From contig CM119263.1 of assembly GCA_051294375.1 (NCBI GenBank), positions 268,019 to 332,018 on the forward strand: a stretch of 64,000 bases of DNA. Direction: 5' to 3'. The notes under the pieces are model-generated. The model was not told the DNA's origin. It ran no database searches and was given only the letters and a program-made list of their open reading frames with translations. The translations under genes were made by a program, and so were the position numbers. The DNA is from Paraspadella gotoi (Eukaryota > Chaetognatha). Positions 1-10,735 of the stretch are shown here, piece by piece. The number at the start of each line of letters is the position of its first letter. The first letter of the stretch is position 1.

Positions 1-177
1 TGTTTTGTGCAGGAACAAAAAAAGTCGTTTAACCAGATTTGTGAAACAGGAAATGTATTTAGTGACAGATACTTGGTCCTATTTGATAACCCAACGGACC
101 ATCGATTTGTGAAGGTTAAAAAAAAAAACTCACTGAGTAATTATCTGAAGACGAAACAAAACAAAGATTCGTTATGA
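1..177 (+). CDS. Candidate coding exon, truncated at the window's left edge
   Basis: A frame open from base 1 runs 58 codons to a TGA at 175-177. A pyrimidine-rich stretch ending in gtgcag (7-12) looks like a 3' splice site. The following 34 codons (13-114) have mixed, protein-like composition, unlike the low-complexity frames elsewhere, and include SDRYLVLFDNPTDHRFVKV. AAG then GTTAAA at 112-120 could be a 5' splice site, giving a 102-bp phase-0 exon; otherwise the frame continues into a lysine-rich tail. The hydrophobic strand followed by F-D-N resembles the beta-strand pattern of Tudor-type domains, but this is a weak motif impression and no family is assigned. The gene would read rightwards, and no second matching exon was recognised downstream. 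Confidence 0.45.
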   Translation, partial: CFVQEQKKSFNQICETGNVFSDRYLVLFDNPTDHRFVKVKKKNSLSNYLKTKQNKDSL

Positions 178-187
178 TGAACGGGAC

Positions 188-232
188 GACGCGAACGACG
201 ACGACGACGAACGACGACGAACGAGGAAGTCC
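188..232. repeat. Imperfect (ACG)n microsatellite
   Basis: Runs of ACG/CGA triplets with a few interruptions. The same triplet recurs at many places in the window, which is a marked preference of this genome. Confidence 0.8.
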
Positions 233-415
233 TTGACGAAAAATAATGCCAAAACAAAAATGAGATGAAGACGATGAAGGAGAATACATGTATTACAATC
301 AATCATGTACAATGTATTGACAATACCAACTCCATGTACAAGAGGTGGCTTTCCTCATTTCTTACAAGCTCGATCCTGCAGAACTTTTTTTTGCCGCCTG
401 CGTCTCTGCTCCATT

Positions 416-460
416 TCTCTCTCTCTCCGTCCTACTCAGTCTCCTTCTCTCCTTCTTCTC

Positions 461-500
<40 letters not shown>

Positions 501-545
501 TCTCCTCTCTCTCCTGTTCGTTTTAGAGTTTCGCTCTCTCTCTTC
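416..545. repeat. Pyrimidine tract with pure (TC)n core
   Basis: The pure (TC)n core spans about 464-497 inside a longer C/T-only stretch. Several overlapping open frames here translate as Ser-Leu or Arg-Glu repeats and are not genes. Confidence 0.9.
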
Positions 546-717
546 TTTGTCACGCTGTGTCTTCGCCTTATGGTTCGCTGATTCTCTTTCTCATAACTTC
601 CTTCACTGACTTTCAGGGTTATTATTCTCCAATCATGTGAATAACAAACTAATTTTTGCGTTCCATTAACATTAACATAATTTGGCATTATTTAGTTTTA
701 AATTAACTGAATGATTT

Positions 718-985
718 TACTACTTAAGGGAGTGATCTTTTAATACAATTGAAAATATTCTTTGAAATAATATATCACGTTATAGGAAATAAGAGAGTTG
801 AATAACGGACCTGTGAGAGAGTCTTGATTGAAAGCTTGGCCAGGGACCTGCTCAGGGTCATTATCATTGTAAGAAGTGAGGCATTAAAACCACCAAAGCC
901 TGTCCAAAATTCAAGGCAAGCAATAACTTGTTTATTAAAACTGAATGGGGTAAAGGTTTTACATAATATTGATAGTTTTCATTTT
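718..985 (+). repeat. Dispersed S-family unit, single copy
   Basis: This stretch matches units inside the element at 18.8-20.2 kb in the same order: TTAAGGGAGTG, CATTCTTTGAAAT-like, GAGAGTCTTGATTGAAAGCTT (here followed by an extra GG), ACCACCAAAGCCTGTCC, then a T-rich end. It is diverged by small indels. No open frame is preserved, so it is a non-autonomous repeat. Confidence 0.7.
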
Positions 986-1069
986 CTTTCAAAGGTATTT
1001 CTAAACATATGTTTAAGAATATGTATCATTAGTTCAGATAATTCTAAATATTTAAATATATTATGGTAA

Positions 1070-1492
1070 TTTTTTCGGTCTTACTTTCTGCTACTGAAGT
1101 TTTGTTTTCCTCTATTTTGCTTTCGTCTTGTTTTTTTTTTCCTTGATCTCGCGTTTGTCTGTAGTTCTCACTCGCTCGTATATATATATATAATCCTGAG
1201 GTTGAGAGAGCTAGCTTCTGTCACTTGAAGGTTAAAGGTCGCTGCACTGTCATTACCCTGTCTCTGGGACTCGTGTATTCCGGAAGTGGGCGGGTGATCT
1301 ACTGATAATAAATACGCGTGTGCTCCTCTACTGTTGTCATCTATGGAAAATTCTGATACTCACTTCAATATATCCCGCCGTCATTTTATTATTTAGACGA
1401 GGCTAAAAAGAATTGGTGCCCTTTTGCGAAAGCAGATGCCCGGCTAAAACACAATTCTTAGTCCAAGATCCTCTACTTTTGTCGTAAATCTG
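1070..1492. other. Intergenic, no gene recognised
   Basis: T-rich sequence, a short (TA)n at about 1180-1191, and a mixed-composition stretch at 1195-1320 that includes an aggttaaaggtc motif. A frame of roughly 43 codons ends at about 1302 but has no supported start or splice signals. Confidence 0.4.
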
Positions 1493-1548
<56 letters not shown>

Positions 1549-1573
1549 CTCTCCATCTCTCTCTCTCTCTCTC
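1493..1573. repeat. (CT)n microsatellite with TTC interruptions
   Basis: About 80 bp of CT dinucleotides broken by occasional extra T. Opposite-strand frames read as Arg-Glu repeats and are artefacts. Confidence 0.95.
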
Positions 1574-1899
1574 GTCTCTCGCCGCGGGGCGATAAACCAT
1601 CGTCCCTGACTCGCTTCACACAACGTCGACTCGTGAAGAAAAAAGGCGACGTAAGCTGATGTGAATCTCAAATTTTTTTTTTCAATTAGAAATCGGAATT
1701 AATATTTTCTCGTTCTTTCACGTTTCAAAAAAGTTAAAAAAAATATAAATGAATGATAAAATAAAATGATGAAATGTTTTAACCAGACTTAACAGTTTCA
1801 CATTCACGTCACTACCCCATACAACTGGTATTATTTTAATTGTTGTAAACATACGAATAGATCCTTTTCACAATTTACCAATTTTGGAATATTTTATTT

Positions 1900-3600
1900 A
1901 TTCACCAGAACGTAGTTCATCCCAGTTATTGCCGGTTTCCGCTTCAAGACTGAGCATTTACTATCTTCGATGACTTGGTGTGGTCGGGAGAGAGTAGAGG
2001 TCGTCGAGAGGAGAGAGAGTACTGTTGAGCATCGAGTGTGACTGGTGCCACATTCGGGCTTGCTAATGTGTCTTTTGTACGTGAGATTGCCTCTAATGAC
2101 CTATTACATATATCTAGTCATGTGGGTGGGAGTGCGAGTGAGATTACGGTGAGCGCGGTTTCTCTTTCACGGTGATATTATTACTCTACATGACACGCCT
2201 CATTGTGTGGTTATGTGCTTCTCTAGGCTATATGGCTCTCCTCTCTCAGTACTTTTTGTGTGTATCTCTCTCTACAGTGTCTGGTGCCTTCGTGCTATCT
2301 CTCTTTGCACTACGCGACATCACTGGGTGTGTGCCCTCGTTATTTACTACACTGCATGTGCGGTTTTCTTGGTTGCACTCCTGTCTCTCTACCTGACTCA
2401 CTTTCTCACCCGTTTTTAACCATGCCCGTTTACAGCTTCCACTACTCTGTCCGGCACCTGTTCAAGCAACCTCACGGCTCCGGTGCCGGCACAGTGTGGG
2501 CTTCCAACGTAGTCAGGCGTGCACTCAGGGTATACTGGATTGACTGACGATCCGGTCGCTCTCTCTCTCTACTTAATAGTTCTCTTGTTGCATCTCTCGT
2601 GTGTGAAGTGCTGTTGCTTTACTTTATATTGTTTTTCCCATGTATCGCGTGGTTTCATTTTTCCCTGTTCACCGATTGTTTCTTTGCTGTGGTACATTGT
2701 CTCTCTTCTTTAATTTTGGTCTTCTTATCCTTGTATCTTATTTCCTTTGTTTCTGAGCTCTGCGCCCTTTTCTTTTTCACACACATACGAGACATGACCT
2801 GAATACGTGGTAATGCCCCCGGAATACTCTCTTGTTGTTACTTGTTTCCGCGCGGTCTTGTCCTACTGTTGCCCTCATCCGGAGCAAACGGGCGGCTTTC
2901 TTGTTTTTTTTTGTCGGGTCAAAGGTCAAGTTTCGGCGGAAGAAGGAAGAGGGGAGCGGGCCCTCGTGGAGAGTTGGGTGGTCCCGTCCATGAGAATGTG
3001 AAAATGTAGCGGTTAGTGCTGAAGTTGAACGAGGACGAAATCATAAGATGTGGTCACTATGAGTTAATGCCCGGTAGACCGGGGTGTGCGCAAGAACCAG
3101 GACTGATGCCGAGTGGGAGTAGCCCGAGCCGGAAGGACCCGCGGGGTAAGCGCATAGGACACTTACCAAGGAATCCTGAATGTTTTGCAGGGGTGGTGTT
3201 CGGAGGGTGGCATATAGGGAGGCAGGCAGCGTGAACGCAGGTGATAGGTCGGTAGCGAAGGCTGGGGTATGCGGGCGAATCTCGAGCGTGTCAGTAGGCT
3301 TGTGGGCTGGCGTGGAAGCGCGTGTGGTCGGCTGACTAAGATATGGGGTGGTGGATTATCGCGGGGAGACAGACGGAGCTTTAGATGCGTAAGAATGTCA
3401 GTGACTAACGTACAGTGAAATTCAGTGTGCAGCGGCTGTTTCTATCGGGTTTAGTTCTGGTTAGCCGCATAAACAGGCGCTAACAATCGGCTGTAGTCCA
3501 GCGGGGTAAGCACGAAACTAAGCCTCTGCGCGCAAGGAAGCCCGCAGTGGGGGGGGGAGAGGGAAAGGGGGAGGGCTAGGGGGGAGAGAGGAGATAGAGT
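1900..3600. other. GC-richer, largely microsatellite-free island of unknown nature
   Basis: Composition changes from AT-rich flank to mixed, then to strongly G-rich sequence (about 2.8-3.6 kb, ending in a run of G at 3549-3557 and purine-only DNA to 3600). Several short frames occur: 95 codons at 2260-2547, 64 at 2807-3001 and 72 at 3016-3234. Their sequences match no family I recognise and their mixed composition could arise by chance in a GC-rich patch. The string gcggggtaagc appears twice (around 3143 and 3503). It could be a decayed transposon, a non-coding RNA locus or a regulatory island; nothing visible decides. Confidence 0.4.
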
Positions 3601-3683
3601 CTAAGTTGAGAAAACAGAAGATGATGAGATTAATGATTCAGCTTGAAAATTAATAAAGTTGAGATGATAAGACTAAATTTGTA

Positions 3684-4030
3684 TCGAGACGACGACGACG
3701 AGACGACGATGATGATATGAATGATGATCCCGCTCAGGATAGATGATGAAAATGATGATGATGATGAATTGATGAATGATGATGGATTGATGATTTAGGA
3801 TGATGATTATGATCAAAACGAGTCGGATGCTAAAAAAAATGAGATAAACAAATATTCCTCCCGTGATAAAGAGATCTCCAGTCCAGCGAAGGATCATGTG
3901 ACTTTGTGACCTTTTTTTCCAGGTGAATCCGGAGAAAAAAAAACGATACGACGACGACGGACGAAAGACAACGACGATATAATGAAATGATGAACGACGA
4001 CAAGGGCGACTTGGATGCCTGGCGAAACTG
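3684..4030. repeat. Degenerate (GAC)n / (GAT)n tract
   Basis: Clusters of GACGAC and GATGAT triplets at 3684-3815 and 3945-4000, separated by A-rich DNA. No gene is visible. Confidence 0.75.
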
Positions 4031-4060
4031 AACCCAAGTCAATAGAACATTACCTAATTT

Positions 4061-4130
4061 GATTGAAATTATTGATTGATTATTGATTTGATTGATTGAT
4101 TTTGATTGATTGAATTGAATCTTGATCTGA
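4061..4130. repeat. (GATT)n microsatellite, imperfect
   Basis: Tetranucleotide GATT repeats with single-base interruptions. Confidence 0.85.
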
Positions 4131-4540
4131 GGGTCTTTTAAAAAAAAAAATCCCAGTCACTTGTTTCGGAAGATAGAAAGGGTTGACCGGTTGACCCATC
4201 AAATTTAACTTGACGCGAAAGGATAAGACGAAGATAGATGGCGCAGCACCACAAGAGGTTCGGTGGCGCGTATTGACCGGCGGGTCAATGTTGGGGGTCA
4301 AAGTTTCAGTCAGCGATGGCAAAGACGACGAACGACGACGGAAACGCCCGACGTGGAAAATCGAGTGAGTTCAGATTTCCGAGCAACAAAACGACGACCG
4401 ACCGATTGGATGATAAGACGGCCAATTTTCCAAAAAATAAGCCTCTTTTTCAGTTTTAAAAAATATTCAGAAATTGGAAGTATTTTTTTTTATCTTTTTT
4501 TAAAACGTTCAAGGTTTTAAGCTTAAGAATTTGGCGTTAA

Positions 4541-4602
4541 GAGTAATTTAGGTATTAGGGTAATTAGGGTTATTAGGGTATTAGGGTTAGGTATTAATGT
4601 AA
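4541..4602 (+). repeat. Degenerate interstitial telomere-like TTAGGG repeats
   Basis: Six spaced occurrences of TAGGG or TTAGG with 1-3-base insertions between them. TTAGGG is the ancestral animal telomere unit. The array is short and imperfect, so it could also be a chance minisatellite. Confidence 0.5.
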
Positions 4603-4822
4603 GTCAAAGTTTAGGTTAAAATAATTAATATTTTTTTTTATTATTTATAAAATATATTATATTTTTTATTAATTTTTTATAATATACAAATTTAATATTT
4701 TTCAAACAGCACTTTTCTTTGTGTTGAAAAAAGGGTTCGTATCACAAGCTTAAACAATGGTTCACTTTCAAAATAAAATTATAAATATTAAAACCTTTTA
4801 TTTTTAAAAATAAATGATATGA

Positions 4823-5113
4823 TTAAAAAAATAAAATTAAGGCAATAGGAACAAAGATGGAAAGAGCCATATAACCGCGGCCATGGAATTTCCATTGGGT
4901 TCGTATTTTTGATCCCAAAATAAGAAAAACCGGAAGGTTTTTTGGTCGAAAAGTAAAAAGTGGGGTCTGTGACGCGTTGCCTGTTTTTTCACGCGACTCA
5001 GAAATTCTTAGCACGAATTCTGATTCGAAATAGCTCAATCTGTCAAATGGATCCTGGCCCAATCTGTCAGTTGGGCTTAACCAATCGATAGCACCCAGAT
5101 CAAAATCGAACAT
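4823..5113 (-). CDS. Unassigned 96-codon open frame of balanced composition
   Basis: ATG at 5113 on the minus strand opens a 96-codon frame. Residues 1-60 are mixed (segment AIDWLSPTDRLGQDPFDRL), followed by a basic stretch and a hydrophobic C-terminal tail of about 15 residues (ALSIFVPIALILFF) that would resemble a tail anchor. It contains no microsatellite, which sets it apart from most frames here. It abuts the left arm of the foldback element at about 5133, so it may be part of a transposon or a chance frame. No homologue is recognised, and no promoter or polyadenylation context was judged convincing. Confidence 0.2.
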   Translation of the reverse strand: MFDFDLGAIDWLSPTDRLGQDPFDRLSYFESEFVLRISESREKTGNASQTPLFTFRPKNLPVFLILGSKIRTQWKFHGRGYMALSIFVPIALILFF

Positions 5114-5132
5114 AAACTGAAGCTGCCATAAC

Positions 5133-6405
5133 TATGAAATAGCGGCGTTTTGAAAAATAACAGAATTAACAAATCAAGTGGGTACTTAGGCTATTTTTTA
5201 GTGTAATAAAGTCTGGTAGAATTCGATGATGATTTACCATTTTTTGTAGTAGTCCTCATCTTCCTGTTATTTGTCGGAAAATGGCAGATTTTTTGGAGAG
5301 CATATAAAGGTGCTATTAAAATGATGCAAACATTGTAGAGTATAAAAGAAACCCTCCAAAATATTAAGATTTTAATAAAAAGCCATATTTAACTACATAA
5401 TATGAAAAATATAAAATAAGACCCATAATAAATATTTTTGGTTAAGTTTATTTTGTTATTTACAATTTTATATTTTTAAATAGTTTTGTTTAGCTTTTGA
5501 TATTTATTAAATAAATCAATAAATAAAAATAAGCGGGCGTAAGACACTAAAGGTAAACAAAAAAAATAAAATTTTAAAAATTTTAAAAACCGGATTTTGA
5601 ATTCCCTTACAAAAAGTTTAAGTATAGAGGAAGGTATAATCCATTTTTAAAAAAAAAAATTTTTCATTAAAAGTAGGTTAAAAAATATTCAAAGAACTAT
5701 TATTTTTTTTGTTTAATTTTTCAATTTTTCGCGTTTAATTATAGTTTTTCTTCTTTTCTGAATTTTGACCAATTAATATGACATACATTTTCGACTATAA
5801 AAATTTATATTTTTCTTATCTCAACTTTTTTTCCAAAGTGCAAATCCATGGAAAAAAAATTTTTGAAAAATTATTATTTTTAACTTTAGCCCAATTTTTA
5901 ACTGCAATAATTATTAATAAATATAGTTAACTAAACTTTTTTAATAAAACATAAAATTTAAAAAAATTAAACTTACCAAAATATTTTTTTATAATAGTCT
6001 TTATTTTTTAATATTGTCAAAAGCTCATATTAATTTTTTAAAAAAAATTTTTAAAAATAATATTGATTTATTCATCACAAACTTAATAATGGTTTGGCTA
6101 TTTTATAACCTAATTTTAATAAACCATTAAAAACCCGCCATTTTCCGACAAGAAAAGGATTAAAATTATTACAAAAAAATGGTCATCACGTACGGCCGCC
6201 GGGAAGATTTTTCTAAGACTAACATTAGAGCAACTAAAAATAGCTATGTACCTCACTTTGATTTGTTAATATTTTGTTTATTTTTCAACTGCGCGTCCTA
6301 CTATGAAAAGAAATGTGGATTTTTCAATATACTATATGATAGGTTCAATAATCGAACACATCTATGAAACGAATTACTCTTTGTCATACCCACTTTTTTA
6401 GTTGT
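5133..6405. mobile_element. AT-rich foldback element with long inverted arms (FB-related)
   Basis: The left arm (about 5133-5520) and right arm (about 5880-6405) are reverse complements with indels. Diagnostic pairs are TGTCGGAAAATGGC at 5273-5286 against GCCATTTTCCGACA at about 6137-6150, and the strings around 5163-5205 against 6230-6270. The centre (about 5590-5850) resembles the arms of the FB copies at 6.6-7.3 and 18.8-20.2 kb, including aagtaggttaaaaa-type motifs. It has no transposase frame, so it is non-autonomous. The exact outer ends and target-site duplication were not resolved. Confidence 0.65.
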
Positions 6406-6412
6406 AACAGAC

Positions 6413-6490
6413 GGTGGCAACTCTATAAGAGTCAACTTTTTTGTTCGGTGCTTTCTATCTGTGGGTCTATCGGTCTGCCCCCCTCTGTTA
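6413..6490 (-). repeat. B-family fragment (reverse)
   Basis: The order caactctataagagtcaact, then ttcggt, then a GTCTATCGGTCTGCC-type run matches the reverse complement of the B-family end at 13310-13400. It is short and diverged. Confidence 0.45.
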
Positions 6491-6621
6491 CTCTGTCCTA
6501 ACTTATATTTTAAAATTTCCTAACCAAACTCGTTTAATTACAAATCAATTTAGATTAATATTTTGGTACGACGGGGTGACGTATCAATTATATCAATAAG
6601 ATTTTGTTTTATTCCCCTGTG

Positions 6622-7320
6622 TAATGGCGTAGTAAAAATTTTCTAAAAATTTAACTTTTAAATTAAAAATTCCTTAAAAGTGAGGGAACGAAAAACAACA
6701 TTATATTAATGAACATCTATGTAAATAGAAAAAAAATTTTATATAAATATTTTACAAATTTACGCAGTAGGGCTATATTTATACATAGTAAACTCAGGAA
6801 CCCAATAAATGTTAAAATTTTCAAAAATTAGTTTTTTTTAAAAAAGATTTTCTTGTAGATTTTATGGATTCGTCATAAAAATTTGGTAAAAAGAAATATG
6901 ACTCTTTTTTTAAAAAAAGAATTATTTCCTTTATATAAAATGGGTCACAAAAATTAAAAAAAAAAGCTATAACAATTTTAAGCTGAAAATCAACTTTTTT
7001 ATATATTCAAACATATGTTTTTGTAATTTTTTAACCTACTTAATGAATGAGAATTTTTAAAAAATGAGTTATATTTTCCTTCTTATCAACTTTTGACTGA
7101 GGAATTCACCTGTAATCAAAATTAAAAAAGCGGCCTTATTTTTGAAAAATTTTCGAATTTCATAAGGAATAGTACTATAATAAAAATATAGCCTACTGCG
7201 AAAATTAAAAAACATAAATAATTAATTTTTTTTAAACAAATTAATGTTCACTGATTGGGTATGTTGTTCATAATTGACGTTTTTAAAATTTCGATATGTA
7301 AACTTTCACCTAACGCCTTG
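6622..7320. mobile_element. Complete FB foldback MITE, about 0.70 kb
   Basis: The ends read TAATGGCGTAG on the left and TAACGCCTTG on the right, an imperfect terminal inverted repeat matching TAAGGCGT of the 18.8-kb and 28.0-kb copies. The left arm (6622-6730) matches the reverse complement of the right end of those copies, so this copy lies in the opposite orientation. Paired internal motifs GCAGTAGGGCTATA (6766) and TATAGCCTACTGC (about 7187) show the second inverted level. CCTGTGTAAT flanks both sides (6616-6625 and 7322-7331), consistent with a 7-8-bp target duplication. It lacks the tandem S units. No coding capacity. Confidence 0.75.
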
Positions 7321-7331
7321 ACCTGTGTAAT

Positions 7332-8090
7332 TAACACCTAAAAAATATGGTTGTAAACATAAAGAGAAAATATAAATTTTATAAACTACCGTAATCCTAG
7401 AGCGTTTTTTTGGAATAATATTTGAGGCCATAGTTATAATATGCTATGGTCACAAGTCAAACATGCTTTGGAGACAATTTTATGTTTGATAATTGCTGGC
7501 GAACGGTCACCTGGGAAAAACGGGAGTTTCCAGCCTACAGAATAAATTAAGTAAAAAGGAAGTCATTGCTGCGTAAACACCTTGGAAATTGCAGTACCTT
7601 CTTTTAATATATCGTTTCCTCCGCTTCTGCATGTTTTCCCTTTTTTTCGTCGCAAGTATTTAAATACCAAAATTTTCATTTCCAACCGTGCGATTCATGA
7701 GACATTGTTCACATCGTGATTATAAAAATGGAAAATGTTTTGTTGAGCAGATTTTGCTTCAACTAGTATCATAAACTATTTCATTCTCTTTTTTTTCGCA
7801 CTTTTTAATTTTCGGTTTCGCCTTTTAACTGATTCTTCTCCTGGTCGTTTTTTCTCTCGGCTTTTGTCGGCCCCAGATGTCGTCGTCCGTCGTTGTCGTC
7901 GATCCTCGTCGTCTTTTCCCCGACATCATTATTCGCACTCTGCGCTGGGATTGTGTCAAAATGGAAAGTCTAAAAATATGAATCGTTCCAAAGGCGAGAT
8001 GAACGTCCCGTTTTATATTTCTTTGGTTTTTTATACGAAGGATAATTTTCCGATCGCAAATCACATGGAAATCACATCAATGGATAATTG
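7332..8090. other. Intergenic, no gene recognised
   Basis: AT-rich DNA with a patch of GTC/CGT triplets at 7877-7915. Frames of 105 codons (plus) and 79 codons (minus) overlap here but owe much of their length to the triplet patch and the minisatellite that follows. Confidence 0.4.
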
Positions 8091-8097
8091 TTTCTAT

Positions 8098-8172
8098 CGG
8101 TCGTACCCAATTTCGGTCGTACCAATCAAGGTCGTACCAGATCGGTCGTACACCAATACGGTTCGTTACACA
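8098..8172 (+). repeat. Minisatellite, about 15-16-bp unit, 4-5 copies
   Basis: The core GGTCGTACC recurs at about 8099, 8115 and 8130, with degenerate copies at 8143 and about 8160. Confidence 0.8.
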
Positions 8173-8784
8173 ATTTCATAGAAATTTTTTTTTGATTCTT
8201 GTCACTCGTGGGAGTACATTATAGTATTTCATGATTCTTTTACACCTTAACTTAAGTTTAAGGCGCAGTAATTCTTTTATACAAATTGAATAGTAACACC
8301 ACTTCAATTATAATTTAGGGGGTAAGGGAGTGGAAAATAAACTATACTTAGAAAGGGTCTTTAATATGAAACTTTTATTTCTAAGATCTATAGTTCGAAA
8401 AAAAAAAGGTTCTCAAAAGAATAATCGCATTCTTTGATGATTGAAATATTTTATTGATATTGGACCTTTTTTGTCTGTGGTTGGTGATTTTTCACGCAAT
8501 CTTTAACTTTGTTATGTCTATAGACTGAGCTTTGTTTTGAAATTGCTGCCTGTAATGTACCTAATAATCAACCTTGTTGAATTCGAAATAAAAACGCATA
8601 TATATAATTGAAAAGCTTTTAAAAATTGGTTGTCACGGACCAATTTTAATAATTTAATTAAATTAATTAATTAATTAATTATATCAATTAATAATATCTT
8701 CTGACGAATATGAATTTTTATATTTTTTACTTTTTGTCCATTCAGACTTTATTGACTTTTAATTATGTTATTTTTCGTCTATTT
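8173..8784. other. AT-rich intergenic DNA
   Basis: No gene. It includes an imperfect (ATTA)n tract at about 8645-8695. Confidence 0.5.
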
Positions 8785-8885
8785 TCTTGGCCTCGAGTAC
8801 AATCGCGGAGCAACTCCATAAGTCCCTTTTCGGGTCGGTATGTCGGTCGGGTCCGTCCCGGTAAAGTTGGGTTGCTTGATGCTCA
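8785..8885 (-). repeat. B-family fragment (reverse)
   Basis: Motifs in order are cgagtac, GGAGCAACTCCATAAGT, CTTTTCGG, GGTATGTCGGTC and GTCCCGGTAAAG. These match the reverse complement of the B repeat at 22370-22440. Confidence 0.6.
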
Positions 8886-9239
8886 ATTTGTTTGGAAGGG
8901 AAATTAAAGTGGATTTAAGCGGCGCCTTCAGTGAAATTAATCCTTAAAATTTTTAAAAAACAAAAGAACAAAAAAAATTTCGCAAACTTGCAGTGCGGTG
9001 TCATAAAATCATGGGCTAAACCAAATTATTGTAGTCTGTAGTCATGATCATCTTCAATGTCAGGAGAAATACATATGATTAAGCGTTACTGCGGGCCGGC
9101 AAACACATTTGAAATTACCGTTCCTTGTTTTAATTTTCTTTCTTTTGTCCTCTGATGTTTTTCGAATTCTCTTTCTGATCTCAAATTTTTTTTTTCTTTT
9201 TTATTTAAATTCTTTCTCGCTCTTTCGCTAATTTTTCAA

Positions 9240-9735
9240 ACAAAAAACTCCTTTGTTCTCTCTCTCTGTCTCACTCTCCTCTTCGTCGGGTTTTTGGTTC
9301 AATTTTGGTAACAACCGAAATTCTTGGTGCACTTCATCATCAATATCATAGCTTGCAGCATGCCCGGCCGTAGCAGCAGCAGCCATATCTTTGCCAGTTT
9401 CGTCTCCAGGTTTTTCCCTCCTTTTTTCTGATCTCTCTCTCTCTCGAGTCCGTCCCGTCACCTCTCTTCATCTCGTCTCATCTCTCTCTCTCTCCTTACC
9501 CGAATCGCGTCTTTTTTAAAAAATCAGAATATTTTTCCTCTCTTCCGTTTTTTTTTTTTGATTTTCAACTCTTTTCCTAAATCTTTGAAACGCGCGATCC
9601 CCAGCTTTCTATTTCTTTCTTTTCGATCCCCCTTTCTTCCTCTCACCCAATCCTCTCCTCTCTCCTCTCTTCCCGTCTCCCTCTGCTCTCCGCCCTTTTC
9701 TTCTCCACCTCCATCTTCCTCGCTGGTGGGCTGAT
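9240..9735. repeat. Pyrimidine-rich DNA with several CT runs
   Basis: CT runs at 9257-9280, 9433-9444, 9480-9496 and a broad C/T tract at 9600-9720. Frames on either strand are purine/pyrimidine artefacts. Confidence 0.7.
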
Positions 9736-9899
9736 GGCGCATGCATCAACAAATAATGATAAGGAAAAAAAAAATGAGAAAACCATCCGTCTGATCGAAA
9801 CGTTCCAATCTTGGTAATAATTTTTAAATAAAAAATGTTTATCATTATTATTAATTTTAAAAACTGGGTTTTGAAAATATTATTAGTAGCTAATATGAA

Positions 9900-10310
9900 G
9901 GACTCGAGCCAGTTCCTTACCTCTTGACGTATATTGAAGAAAAAAAAAAATCCTGGTCAACCCCCAGCACTTTTTTTACTAAAATTTTTTTTAAAAGAGA
10001 GTTTTTTTAACCATAAGTTTAAAAGAAAGGTTTAAAATAATTAAAATGATATATTGAGAGAGCGCCGGGTACTAACGCTACATTAACTAAAAAATATTTC
10101 AGAGACGGCAGATGGCAAATTAATTTATTTTTAATAAGTTATTAGCAACCAACGAAAAAGTTTTGAGAGATGGAAGTTCAATTGCATTCGACTCGAAAAA
10201 ATGAAGAAGAAAAAGTTGTCGCGTTTCTGTGATTCTGTTATTTTCCTTGTGAAATTCTTGAGGTCCGAAAAAAAATCCGAGTTTTCCAAATCTCAAAATT
10301 GATATTTCGA
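9900..10310. other. AT-rich intergenic DNA
   Basis: No gene or repeat family recognised. Poly-A and poly-T runs are common. Confidence 0.4.
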
Positions 10311-10314
10311 ATTT

Positions 10315-10735
10315 GTCGGTCGGGCTCTTTTCTTTCTTCTTTATCTTTCCTTTCCTTTCTTTTTTTTCTTTCACCTTTCCTTCTTTGCTTTTTCTTTTTT
10401 ATTGGCCTTTTTTTTATCTTTCTTTTCAATCTTTTTTTTTTCTTTCTATCTTTTTGAATTTTTTTTTCTTTCTTTCTATTTTTTTTTTATTCCTTTTTCC
10501 TATCTGTCCTTGTCTTTCTTTTCTCTTTCTTCTTTCTTTTTCTTCTTTCTCCTTGTTCCTTTTTTTCTTCTCTTCTTTCTTTTCTTTCCTTGTTTTCCTT
10601 ATCTTTCTTTTTTTTTCTTTTCTTTCTTTCTTTCACTTCCTATCTGTCCTTATTCTTTCTCTTTTATTTACTTTTTTCCCTTTAAATTCTTGTTTTTCTG
10701 CCCTTTGTTGCTCCTCCTTTGGTTTTTTTTTTAAA
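10315..10735. repeat. Roughly 420-bp near-pure pyrimidine tract (CTTT/TTTC-rich)
   Basis: Almost all bases are C or T, with TTTC and TTCTT motifs predominating. The 148- and 110-codon Phe/Ser/Leu frames are direct products of this and are not proteins. Long homopurine/homopyrimidine mirror tracts are known to favour triplex (H-DNA) structures. Confidence 0.9.

Noticed and set aside
4180-4310. TTGACC/GGTCAA words as nuclear-receptor or W-box elements
   Set aside because: Spacing is irregular, there is no promoter context, and such hexamers are frequent by chance.
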